Part shown: piece after piece, positions 48,584 through 57,023 of the stretch
How the letters are laid out: each line of letters starts with the position of its first letter
How positions within the stretch are numbered: the first letter of the stretch is position 1
Assembly (NCBI GenBank): GCA_024236375.1
Contig: JACKKP010000003.1
Span: forward strand, 1 to 64,000
Source: Rickettsiaceae bacterium
GTDB taxonomy: Bacteria; Pseudomonadota; Alphaproteobacteria; Rickettsiales; Rickettsiaceae
Direction of reading: 5' to 3'
DNA: 64,000 bases
Translations under genes and position numbers: made by a program
The notes under the pieces: model-generated
What the model was told of the DNA's origin: nothing
The model's input: the letters and a program-made list of their open reading frames with translations, nothing else
Databases searched by the model: none

Positions 48584-49456
48584 ATGCAAATTTTAGCTGG
48601 TTCAAATAGTATTAATTTAGCAAAATTAATTGCACAGAAGAAACAAATAACTTTATTAGATTATCAAGTCAAAAAATATCCTGATAGTGAATTTCAAATA
48701 ACAATTAAAGATAATATTGCAAACCAAGTAGCAATAATCCAATCTGTTACACGACCAGTGAATGATAGTCTGATAGAGCTTCTATTCTTAGCAGATATTT
48801 GTAAAAAAGCTGGCGCTAAGGAAATAATAGCTATTATTCCTTACCTTGCTTATAGCAGGCAAGGTAGGCCTAATAAATATAATAATGCTGCTCCTATGAA
48901 TTTGGTAGCACAAATGCTCAAGCTTTCTGGAATTACTCGCCTCATCACTCTTGACCTACATAATAAGCATTTAGAATCAATTTTTGACTTACCAATTATT
49001 AATATTTCTTTTAACGAAATCTTTAAAATTAGCGAGCAAGATAATATAGTATTAATTTCCCCAGATATTGGCGGTATTGAAAGAGTACGTAGTGTTGCAG
49101 ATAATAACTACCCTATTGCTATCATAAATAAACACCGCTTAAATAGCGGTGAGTGTATAATAGAAGGAATAATTGGTGATATTAAGGGTAAAAATTGTAT
49201 CATTATAGATGATATTGTTGATAGTGCAACTACACTATGTCAAGCTGCAGATTTGTTGAAAAAATTAGGCGCACACAACATTGAAGCTTATGTAACGCAT
49301 GGCATCTTATCGGACAATGCAGTAGAAAAAATTAATAATTCTGATCTTGATAAAATTACTCTTTCAAATTCCATAGATAATAATGAAACACTACTTTTAG
49401 AGAATCAAAAATTCAATATATACTCAGTGGCTGATATTATTACAAGATATTTTTAG
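48584..49456 (+). CDS. prs: Ribose-phosphate pyrophosphokinase (PRPP synthase), variant type
   Basis: A 290-residue Prs-like enzyme making PRPP from ribose 5-phosphate and ATP. Recognisable: YPDSEFQI, SVTRPVNDSLIELLFLADICKKAGA, IPYLAYSRQGRP (family IPYFGYARQDRK), TLDLHNKHLESIFDLP (metal-binding DLHxxQ region), and the PRPP loop IIIDDIVDSATT (family VDDMIDTGGT). The changes in the flexible loop and PRPP loop, and a length about 25 residues short, set it apart from the classical class I enzyme; activity is likely but not certain. Most Rickettsia lack prs. Product links to NAD and nucleotide synthesis (nadA nearby). Confidence 0.85.
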   Translation: MQILAGSNSINLAKLIAQKKQITLLDYQVKKYPDSEFQITIKDNIANQVAIIQSVTRPVNDSLIELLFLADICKKAGAKEIIAIIPYLAYSRQGRPNKYNNAAPMNLVAQMLKLSGITRLITLDLHNKHLESIFDLPIINISFNEIFKISEQDNIVLISPDIGGIERVRSVADNNYPIAIINKHRLNSGECIIEGIIGDIKGKNCIIIDDIVDSATTLCQAADLLKKLGAHNIEAYVTHGILSDNAVEKINNSDLDKITLSNSIDNNETLLLENQKFNIYSVADIITRYF

Positions 49457-49468
49457 CAATTGAACAAT

Positions 49469-50143
49469 CTAGCTACCTATGGTTGGGGGCTTTCCTGCTG
49501 GAAATAAATTTTTTCCTGGCCCCTTTTTCTGTAGTTGCTTCAAGTTTTTGCGATTTCTTTGAGGCGTCTGCGTTCCTTTATTTTGAGCTTGTTCTTTTTT
49601 CAATCCTTCACTTTTCGCTTCTGATCGGCTCATTATTTTCTTAACATTTTTTAACAATGCGCTAGAAATATGTTTAAAACTTGTCTTTAGCACTGCCTTA
49701 GCAGCTGTAGTTTTTTGCATATTCGACTGCCATGCTTTTATTTCTTTTTCTGAGGCATTCTGAGCGGGCGGCATTTCTGGACGAGGATTATCCTTATTAT
49801 AAAATTTTGGATTTTCTGCCTCTATGTTATTCACAAGATTCATTAATTGATCTTGCAATTGCTTTTTGTTCTTTTTCACCAGAGTATCTATTGTACCTAC
49901 AGCAGTAAGCATCGTACCAGAAGGATCCGAATTAAAATTGATGCCTGATAATTTATTATTAAAGTTTTGTAAATCGTCCTGAGTTTTAAACGTAACCTTG
50001 CCATCTTTTTTATAAGATTTAGTCAATTCTGCAAATTCTTTTGGTATGTCAGATTTATTTTCCTTTGCAAAACGATCCATATCATTAGCCAATTTTTCTG
50101 CTAAAATTAATTCAGATTCTTTTAATTTATTTGCCATAATCAA
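49469..50143 (-). CDS. Unrecognised basic-tailed protein, module-A family
   Basis: A 224-residue hydrophilic helical protein with no signal peptide or membrane span. Residues about 10-100 share a pattern with the proteins at 51704 and 55968: LAExLAxxM, then about 30-50 residues, then GKVTFKTQDDLQNFNNKL, then a helical segment with K-K-Q. The last ~45 residues are rich in Lys, Arg, Gln and Pro (TPQRNRKNLKQLQKKGPGK). Such charged, unstructured C-termini are seen on VirB/D4 type IV effectors. First of four leftward/rightward genes of this kind; function unknown. Confidence 0.7.
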   Translation of the reverse strand: MIMANKLKESELILAEKLANDMDRFAKENKSDIPKEFAELTKSYKKDGKVTFKTQDDLQNFNNKLSGINFNSDPSGTMLTAVGTIDTLVKKNKKQLQDQLMNLVNNIEAENPKFYNKDNPRPEMPPAQNASEKEIKAWQSNMQKTTAAKAVLKTSFKHISSALLKNVKKIMSRSEAKSEGLKKEQAQNKGTQTPQRNRKNLKQLQKKGPGKNLFPAGKPPTIGS

Positions 50144-50196
50144 TCTAGATTTGTTAAAATATTTTGTTTAGGAATTACACTATTAGAGATATTCTA

Positions 50197-51570
50197 TTAC
50201 CTGCCCCTGAGATTGTTCCACTTATTCTTTATTTTGTTCTTAACAGCAACTGCCTGACCTTTTATTCTTTCACGCCAATTGCCTTTATTACCTTGTGAAT
50301 TTGGTGTTGGCGTCTTAGATGGCATCACTGGTTCCTTTTGTACAACGGGTAATGTATTTTGTAAGTTATTTGTATTTGTCTGTAGCTTACCAAAATTACC
50401 TAAAGTTTGTGTTATGTTCATTACCGGGGTGAAAACCTTATTCATTTCATGTATTTGATTTTCATGTATTTGATTTGCTATACTAATTGGCTCTATCACA
50501 TTGCCCACTTTAGTCTTGATCTTATCATCCTTAGCATTTATGTGATTTTGGTTACTGTTCACTATCTGCGTAGCAGTTTTATATAGCTTATTAATAACTG
50601 TAGACCCTTCATTTACAATTTCTAGAAACTTTCCTCTTTCTTTATCTATTTCATCATTTTTAGCTTTAATCTGTTTAAAGATCTCCCTATGTTGCTCTTG
50701 GTTCTTGCTTATTTTTTCTTGACAATCTGTGATTTCTTGACGTTTTGTCTTAATTGCTTCAGTTATTTCTTGAGTTTGTGATTCAATTTTACTTTGTATG
50801 GTGTCCTGAAATTTCTGAATTTCTTGTTGCTTATTTTGAATATCCAATATCTTGAATTCATACATTACTAAATTACGATATGCATCTGAGGCTTTATATG
50901 CTGGTAATTTTGGCTCTTGGCCTTCTGGGCTCACAGTGTCTAATACAAATTTTAATGTTTCCTTAACTTCATCAAACTTATTATTTTTCAGTGCTTTTGA
51001 TGCCAAGTTTAGTTTTGCTATCACCAGATCTTGTATGGGTTTTGTTTGTGTAGTTAAATTCTTTACAGACTTAATATTCTTTGTGATCGTATTTTCTAAT
51101 TCTTGTATTAAATTCGTTTTTTCAGCTTCTAATTGTTTTTTTTCTTGTTCTAATTGTTGTTTTAATTGGTTTTGTTTCGTTTCTAAAAATTTTTTTTCTT
51201 GTTCTAATTGTTGTTTTAACTGCTTTCGTTTAGTGTCTAAAGTTGTGTTTTCTGCAATTAATGTGACGCGCTGGTAATTTAAATCACTTATAGATTTTAC
51301 TCTATCTTTGTCCATATCCTTTACATATAGCTCTGCATTGTCTGAATATTGTTGATACATATTATCAAGCTTGGTTTTATGGGTGCCAAGACTATTCCTT
51401 GTATCTTTTGTTTCAGTCACTGTCTTATCTAATTGAAAACATGCGCCTAATATTGCTTGTTGATCTGCATTAAGCTTACTAACTTTATTTTGGAACTCAG
51501 ATAATGCTTCTAAATCTTTTGCAATCAAATTACTAAAATCACTACCATTATCATTACCCTGTTTCGACAT
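50197..51570 (-). CDS. Unrecognised long coiled-coil protein, module-B family
   Basis: A 457-residue, almost wholly alpha-helical protein. Residues about 105-165 are heptad coiled coil with an internal tandem repeat (LKQQLEQEKKxLExKQNQ). Residues about 178-240 hold module B (KPIQDLVIAKLNLASKAL ... SPEGQEPKLPAYK), also in the next gene upstream. A second coiled coil follows, then a Pro/Ser-rich linker and a basic tail GNKGNWRERIKGQAVAVKNK. No signal peptide. Adjacent in the same direction to 49469 and 51704; probably host-directed or cytoskeletal-like, but that is a guess. Confidence 0.72.
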   Translation of the reverse strand: MSKQGNDNGSDFSNLIAKDLEALSEFQNKVSKLNADQQAILGACFQLDKTVTETKDTRNSLGTHKTKLDNMYQQYSDNAELYVKDMDKDRVKSISDLNYQRVTLIAENTTLDTKRKQLKQQLEQEKKFLETKQNQLKQQLEQEKKQLEAEKTNLIQELENTITKNIKSVKNLTTQTKPIQDLVIAKLNLASKALKNNKFDEVKETLKFVLDTVSPEGQEPKLPAYKASDAYRNLVMYEFKILDIQNKQQEIQKFQDTIQSKIESQTQEITEAIKTKRQEITDCQEKISKNQEQHREIFKQIKAKNDEIDKERGKFLEIVNEGSTVINKLYKTATQIVNSNQNHINAKDDKIKTKVGNVIEPISIANQIHENQIHEMNKVFTPVMNITQTLGNFGKLQTNTNNLQNTLPVVQKEPVMPSKTPTPNSQGNKGNWRERIKGQAVAVKNKIKNKWNNLRGR

Positions 51571-51703
51571 AAGAATAATTAATCTATTAATATTATATTA
51601 AAATAATAATATATTCTTCTTAGCAACTTAAATAATAATATCATTTACAACGCAGAAAATTAATGATTGACTCTTTATTACATCACAAAGCAAGCTTCTA
51701 ATA

Positions 51704-53461
51704 TTATGATTTTCGAAAAAATGTTTTTACCTTGCGCTTAATATTATTTTTTTCTTTTGCGATTATTTCGCCCCAATTGCGTTTATTTCCCTTATTATCT
51801 TTTGTGATAGCGTCTTTAAGACCGGATAATTCGTATTTTACTTGATTAACTTTGTTTTTCACTGAATTACCCAATTCTTTTGCCTTCTTTGCTGCTGGCG
51901 ATAAAGCAGTTACCACTTTGGTTTTTAATCGATTAACCTTAGTATTTGTAGTTGGTACTTGCTCTTCAGCATTATACTCTTTATCTTGAAATGACTCTGT
52001 ATTCTGAGCAGATATTATCTCTCGACTAGTATGTTGTCCTTTATAACGTTCATTTAGAAGTTGCTTCTGAGTCTGATATAGTTCGTCAATAACTGCAGCT
52101 TCTTTGTTTAAATGTTTTAAAAATTCATCTCTTTCTATTGCAATTTGCCCATCATTTTTAGCAATTTCATCTTGAGCTGTTTTAATGATTTCTTGCTTAT
52201 ACTCAATTTTTTGTGTTATTTCCAAAATCTGTTCTAACTTTGAAAGACACCCCACCAAATAAAGATATTCTTTTGATCCTTTATATGCTGGTAATTTTGG
52301 CTCTTGGCCTTCTGGGCTCACAGCGTTTAATACAAATCCTAATTTTTCCTTAACTTCATCAAAATTATTCTTATTCAATGCTCTTGATGCCGCATTTAGG
52401 TTCGCTATCACCAGATCTTGTATGGGTTTTGATTCTTTAGTTGAATTCTTTAAAGAACGAGAATTAATATTGCCTTGGATTGTCTTTTGCAATTCTTCTT
52501 TTAACTTTGTTTGGTTATTTACGTATCTATTTTTTGATTTACTTGCTAAATCACGATTCACAGCCCAATACTGTGTATTTTTTACATCTTTATACTTTTT
52601 AAGGCCTGTCTCGCCTGAATATTCTTGAATCGTATTATCAAGCTCGGTTTTATAGCTTCCTAATTGATTTACTGCCTGTTGTTGCTTACCCTCTTCATGG
52701 TTCACTTGAGATACAAATTTCCACAATTTTTCTTCCGGGCTCCATTCTCGCTTATATTCTGTACCCAACTCCCGAAAGAGAGCTTTGTCATAATTACTTT
52801 TTTGAGTTTGCTTAGAATTTATTGACTCTGCTAATAGTGTGATATAATTTTGGTTGAACTCTTGGGACATATTATTTAACATAAATTGCTGATCTTGGCC
52901 CAGCTGCTGGCTCTCTACTACAACCTGCTCAAGTTTTTTTTGTGTATCTTTTAATTGTTCGTTAAGTGACAACAGCTTTTCTGTATGAGTTAAATTTGGT
53001 TGCGCTATTTGTTGCTCATTATCATCCTCTAGTGAAAACGCGACGTCAGATATTATATCCCCTTCTTTTTTACTCATCTCTCGACTAAAAGCTTCTTGCC
53101 ATATTTTTAATTCGTTTACTGAATTATCCTTAACAGCTTCAAATTGCTTACTTAATATATTTAATTTTTTATTAACTCCATTTAAGTCGCCTACACCATA
53201 TAAAGATGAGTTTTTAATCTCATCTGGTATTTTTTCTTCAAATGTTTTTACCTGCTGAGCATCTGTAAATTGTATCTTTTGTGAATCATTACCTTGAAGC
53301 TTGTTAATATTATCCAACAATTCTTTTTGAGCTAAGTTGAGATTATGCCCAGAATTTAACTGATTATCTAAAATCTGTTTCATATTCTCAACTACTTCCT
53401 CAGCAAGCTTTAATTTGTCGTCATCTGATAGAGGCTTTGTATCTTGTTTTTCATCTGCCAT
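51704..53461 (-). CDS. Unrecognised long coiled-coil protein, modules A and B
   Basis: A 585-residue hydrophilic helical protein joining two shared pieces. The N-terminal ~130 residues resemble module A of the 49469 and 55968 proteins (KLAEEVVENM ... KIQFTDAQQVKTFEEKI ... ELKIWQ). The middle (about 340-410) carries module B (KPIQDLVIANLNAASRAL ... SPEGQEPKLPAYKG), almost identical in DNA to that at 50197. The C-terminal ~100 residues are strongly basic and end with GNKRNWGEIIAKEKNNIKRK and a KTFFRKS terminus. No signal peptide, no enzyme motif. The combination suggests recombination between family members. Confidence 0.72.
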   Translation of the reverse strand: MADEKQDTKPLSDDDKLKLAEEVVENMKQILDNQLNSGHNLNLAQKELLDNINKLQGNDSQKIQFTDAQQVKTFEEKIPDEIKNSSLYGVGDLNGVNKKLNILSKQFEAVKDNSVNELKIWQEAFSREMSKKEGDIISDVAFSLEDDNEQQIAQPNLTHTEKLLSLNEQLKDTQKKLEQVVVESQQLGQDQQFMLNNMSQEFNQNYITLLAESINSKQTQKSNYDKALFRELGTEYKREWSPEEKLWKFVSQVNHEEGKQQQAVNQLGSYKTELDNTIQEYSGETGLKKYKDVKNTQYWAVNRDLASKSKNRYVNNQTKLKEELQKTIQGNINSRSLKNSTKESKPIQDLVIANLNAASRALNKNNFDEVKEKLGFVLNAVSPEGQEPKLPAYKGSKEYLYLVGCLSKLEQILEITQKIEYKQEIIKTAQDEIAKNDGQIAIERDEFLKHLNKEAAVIDELYQTQKQLLNERYKGQHTSREIISAQNTESFQDKEYNAEEQVPTTNTKVNRLKTKVVTALSPAAKKAKELGNSVKNKVNQVKYELSGLKDAITKDNKGNKRNWGEIIAKEKNNIKRKVKTFFRKS

Positions 53462-53682
53462 AATTTTGGTCTATAATTCTTTTGAGTTAATATTAATTAC
53501 TAAAAATTATATTATTTATTTGTATTTAAATACATAATAAACATTTCTTATATTATTAATATACAAAAACAGCAGGAAATTTATCACTACAAGTACTATA
53601 TATTATTCTGCCCTAACTTGATTTTGTTTTTAGTTTAAGTTATTGTCTTAAAATATAAATTCAGTTTGCGCTTTTATCCCAA

Positions 53683-54651
53683 ATGGACATAGCTACTTCA
53701 CAATTAATTGATCCTTATCTTGACTTAGAACAAGAAATTCAAAAGCTGAAAAAAGAGCTTAATGCTGTTATTTTAGCTCACTATTATCAAGATTCTGAAA
53801 TACAAGATATCGCCGATTTTATAGGTGATTCTTATGAATTATCTAACAAAGCAAGCAGCACTGACTGTGATGTCATAGTATTTTGTGGCGTTAAATTTAT
53901 GGCGGAAGCGGCTCTTATATTAAACCCTAACAAAAAAGTATTGATACCTGATTTGCAAGCAGGTTGTTCACTAGAAACCTCTTGTCCACCACATTTATTC
54001 AAGCAATTTAGAGAGCAATATCCAGAACATGTTGCCGTCACTTACATTAATTGTTCAGCAGAAATTAAGGCTTTATCTGATATAATTGTTACTTCTTCTA
54101 GTGCAGAAAAAATTATCAAATCTATACCAGAGGATAAGCCTATCTTATTTGCTCCAGATAAACATCTAGGCAAATATTTAATCAAATTGACCGGGCGCGA
54201 TATGGTTTTGTGGAATGGTTCTTGTATTGTGCATGAAAATTTCTCTGAGAATGAGCTGGTGAAGCTTAAAACTCATTTACCTCATGCACATATAATTGCC
54301 CACCCTGAATGCCCAGAAAATTTACTAAATCATGCTCATTTTATTGGTTCTACTTCAGCACTACTTAATTATACCAAAGAGCATAATGGTAAAGAATTTA
54401 TTGTTCTAACTGAACCAGGTATTATTCATCAAATGTACAAAATTTCACCAAACAGCAAATTCCATGATGTGCCTTCTCTTAATCAAGCTGGGTGCACAAG
54501 TTGTAGTCTATGCCCGTTTATGAAATTAAATAATTTAGAAAAAATATATTTATGTATGAAAAATCAATCCCCTCAAATTCTTCTTGCTCCTAATATTATG
54601 GTAAAAGCTAAGCTCAGTTTAGATAGAATGTTAAGAGGAAGTTATTTATAA
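53683..54651 (+). CDS. nadA: Quinolinate synthase A
   Basis: A 322-residue 4Fe-4S enzyme condensing iminoaspartate with dihydroxyacetone phosphate to quinolinate in de novo NAD synthesis. Three pseudo-repeats are visible, with cluster cysteines in [23 protein letters not shown] and [13 protein letters not shown]. Other family segments are [19 protein letters not shown] and [11 protein letters not shown]. nadB and nadC are not in this window. Rickettsia species lack this pathway, so the gene is notable here. The glnA start follows 11 bp after its stop. Confidence 0.95.
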   Translation: MDIATSQLIDPYLDLEQEIQKLKKELNAVILAHYYQDSEIQDIADFIGDSYELSNKASSTDCDVIVFCGVKFMAEAALILNPNKKVLIPDLQAGCSLETSCPPHLFKQFREQYPEHVAVTYINCSAEIKALSDIIVTSSSAEKIIKSIPEDKPILFAPDKHLGKYLIKLTGRDMVLWNGSCIVHENFSENELVKLKTHLPHAHIIAHPECPENLLNHAHFIGSTSALLNYTKEHNGKEFIVLTEPGIIHQMYKISPNSKFHDVPSLNQAGCTSCSLCPFMKLNNLEKIYLCMKNQSPQILLAPNIMVKAKLSLDRMLRGSYL

Positions 54652-54662
54652 CAAGGTAAAGT

Positions 54663-55721
54663 ATGAATCTCAAAACTATTGAATATATATGGCTGGATGG
54701 TACTAAACCAACTGGTAAAATTCGTTCCAAAACTAGAATATTATCTTTGCCAGATGATTTTACCATAAATGATTTTCCTTTATGGAATTTTGATGGATCT
54801 TCTACTAATCAAGCAGCAGGTGAAAATTCGGATTGTATATTACAACCCGTGAATTATGTACGTGACGGAATAGAAGACAACGGCGATTATTTAGTATTAT
54901 GTGAGGTTTTAAACCCGGATGGAACTGCCCACAAATCTAATACACGTGCTAAACTAAGAGAAGTATTAGAATTAGGTGCAAATAAACTCGATTTGTGGAT
55001 TGGTTTCGAACAAGAATATACTATGTTTCGCCGTAATATCCCTCTAGGATGGCCAGAACATGGTTTTCCAGCCAAACAAGGACCATATTATTGTGGCGTA
55101 GGAAGTGAACAAATATTTGGTCGAGAACTTGCTAATCAACATCGCCAGGCATGTTTGAGATCAGGCCTGATGTATTATGGCATGAATGCAGAGGTGATGC
55201 CTGGTCAATGGGAGTACCAGATTGGCTATCGTGGTGTAGATAATGAAAATGCATCTGCTTTAAACGTGTCTGACCATTTATGGCTAGCACGTTGGATTAT
55301 ACATCGCTTAAGTGAAAATCATAATATCCACATCTCTCATGATAATAAGCCCGTCAAAGGTGATTGGAATGGCGCCGGCTTACATACTAATTTCTCTACC
55401 GCGCAATCACGCTCTTATCAGTATGGGCAGCAGGCTATAAATCAATACTTAGACCGCCTAGAAAAAAACCACGCTAAACATATCCCGTATTATGGAGAAA
55501 AATTAGAAGAACGCCTCACCGGATTCCATGAAACGTCTGCAATAACACACTTTTCTTATGGAGATGCTAATAGAGGCAGTTCAGTACGTATCCCTAGGCA
55601 TGTTGCCGAAAATGGTTATGGTTACCTTGAAGATAGAAGACCAGGAGCTAATGCTGATCCTTATATGGTTGCAGCCTTAATTTTGTCATCTATAAGTAAT
55701 ATTGATTACCATTTTAGCTAA
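54663..55721 (+). CDS. glnA: Glutamine synthetase, type II (eukaryote-like GSII)
   Basis: A 352-residue GSII making glutamine from glutamate, ammonia and ATP. It is not the ~470-residue bacterial GSI: it begins IEYIWLDGTKPTGKIRSKTR, then PLWNFDGSSTNQA, IGFEQEYTMF, GPYYCGVGSEQIFGRELANQH, MNAEVMPGQWEYQIG, DWNGAGLHTNFSTAQ, RLTGFHETS and YLEDRRPGANADPY, all GSII hallmarks. GSII is found in eukaryotes and some bacteria (rhizobial glnII). It needs no adenylylation Tyr. It follows nadA with a weak Shine-Dalgarno (aaggtaaagt) and is an unusual gene for a Rickettsiales chromosome. Confidence 0.95.
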   Translation: MNLKTIEYIWLDGTKPTGKIRSKTRILSLPDDFTINDFPLWNFDGSSTNQAAGENSDCILQPVNYVRDGIEDNGDYLVLCEVLNPDGTAHKSNTRAKLREVLELGANKLDLWIGFEQEYTMFRRNIPLGWPEHGFPAKQGPYYCGVGSEQIFGRELANQHRQACLRSGLMYYGMNAEVMPGQWEYQIGYRGVDNENASALNVSDHLWLARWIIHRLSENHNIHISHDNKPVKGDWNGAGLHTNFSTAQSRSYQYGQQAINQYLDRLEKNHAKHIPYYGEKLEERLTGFHETSAITHFSYGDANRGSSVRIPRHVAENGYGYLEDRRPGANADPYMVAALILSSISNIDYHFS

Positions 55722-55967
55722 TATTGTGATAGTATTATTACACTTCCATCTTACCACGTTTAAAAAGCTTTTAAGTTATTGTGACCTCTTTAGAGATAGC
55801 GCAATAATTATAATATACAATATCACTAATTATTACCTGAATTATTTATTTTAACCTTGCTCTAAAGTTAATTACATATAAATAAATTAAGCTTTGATTA
55901 TATATTTTCTTGACTTTAAGCTATGAGATCATCACCATTAAATTATTAAATAAATAATGGTAATAAA

Positions 55968-56840
55968 ATGGCAAAAAATACTAATGATGATAAATTAAAA
56001 GACGCTTTACAAGAATTTGCAAGCGTTCATAAACCTAATACAGTTGATATAGCTACTAACGCAATGCATGAACGCGATTTTGGTAAAAACGGTAAGGCTT
56101 ATTCAGAAATACAAGAAATAATTGATACAGGCAATGCCAAAAAACTTGTAAAAACAGTAAAGGATTTAGTAACAGCATATAAGGGAGAGACACAGGATAC
56201 AGAAAAAATTTTAAATGCTGCTGGAGCAATAATGCAAGAAAAAGGAACATTAAAAAATCCCGATATAATATTAGCTGAAAATATAGCGAATAATATGTAC
56301 AAAGCAGAAAGTAATCAAGTAAAAACTAGAGCATATAACGGCGCAGAAACACAGTTGGTTGGTCCCAACAATGTTTTTAAAGAATTTATAAATGAAAAAA
56401 CTGGCAATGTGCAATTCAAAGATCAAGAAGCATTAGCAAAATTTAACCAGAAACTACAGCAATTAGGAACACAATTAGATTCTTACCAATTATCTCCTAG
56501 TAGAGAAGCAGCAATAGAGGCAATTAATTCATTATCTACTGGCGTAGATAATGCAAAACAACAAGAAAGATTAAATATAATTAATGAAAATTCAAAAGTA
56601 AGTGATAAAAAATCCCAAGAATTGAAAGCATCACCAGGTGTGGGTGCATCTTTATCAGAAAAATTACAATATAATGCTGCAAACGAGCAACAAGCACCAT
56701 CTACTCTTTCATCTGCCCTAAAACAAGCAAAAGCTATCGGAAGACAAGTAAAAAATGAGCTCAAGACAAAAAAAAGAAACATTGTACGCTCTGTCACAAG
56801 AACTACAAACCGTATAAAAAATGCAACATTAGGTAGATAA
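55968..56840 (+). CDS. Unrecognised basic-tailed protein, module-A family
   Basis: A 290-residue hydrophilic protein. An N-terminal ~90-residue helical domain (MAKNTNDDKLKDALQEFASV...) is unique here. Module A spans about residues 103-195 (IILAENIANNM ... GNVQFKDQEALAKFNQKL ... IEAINSLSTGVDNAKQQ), shared with 49469 and 51704. The C-terminal ~45 residues are very basic (RQVKNELKTKKRNIVRS then TTNRIKNATLGR). It stands on the plus strand on the far side of nadA-glnA from its relatives. No signal peptide or membrane span. Function unknown. Confidence 0.7.
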   Translation: MAKNTNDDKLKDALQEFASVHKPNTVDIATNAMHERDFGKNGKAYSEIQEIIDTGNAKKLVKTVKDLVTAYKGETQDTEKILNAAGAIMQEKGTLKNPDIILAENIANNMYKAESNQVKTRAYNGAETQLVGPNNVFKEFINEKTGNVQFKDQEALAKFNQKLQQLGTQLDSYQLSPSREAAIEAINSLSTGVDNAKQQERLNIINENSKVSDKKSQELKASPGVGASLSEKLQYNAANEQQAPSTLSSALKQAKAIGRQVKNELKTKKRNIVRSVTRTTNRIKNATLGR

Positions 56841-57023
56841 TAGTGATTTCAGGAAGAAAATATCATATTAGAGAACATAATATGATACTTTACTGTTCAG
56901 ACCAAATTGAATAATACATCAAAACCACAATATTTTTCAATTTTTAACATTAATTAATTTAATAGGCACGGGCCAAATAAGATCCATGTTATAATTGCTA
57001 TAAGTAAATATATTATGTAATTT

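Noticed and set aside
56483..56797. A 104-codon minus-strand frame inside the 55968 gene
   Set aside because: Hydrophobic antisense shadow of a lysine-rich coding sequence; the sense protein shares a module with two other genes.
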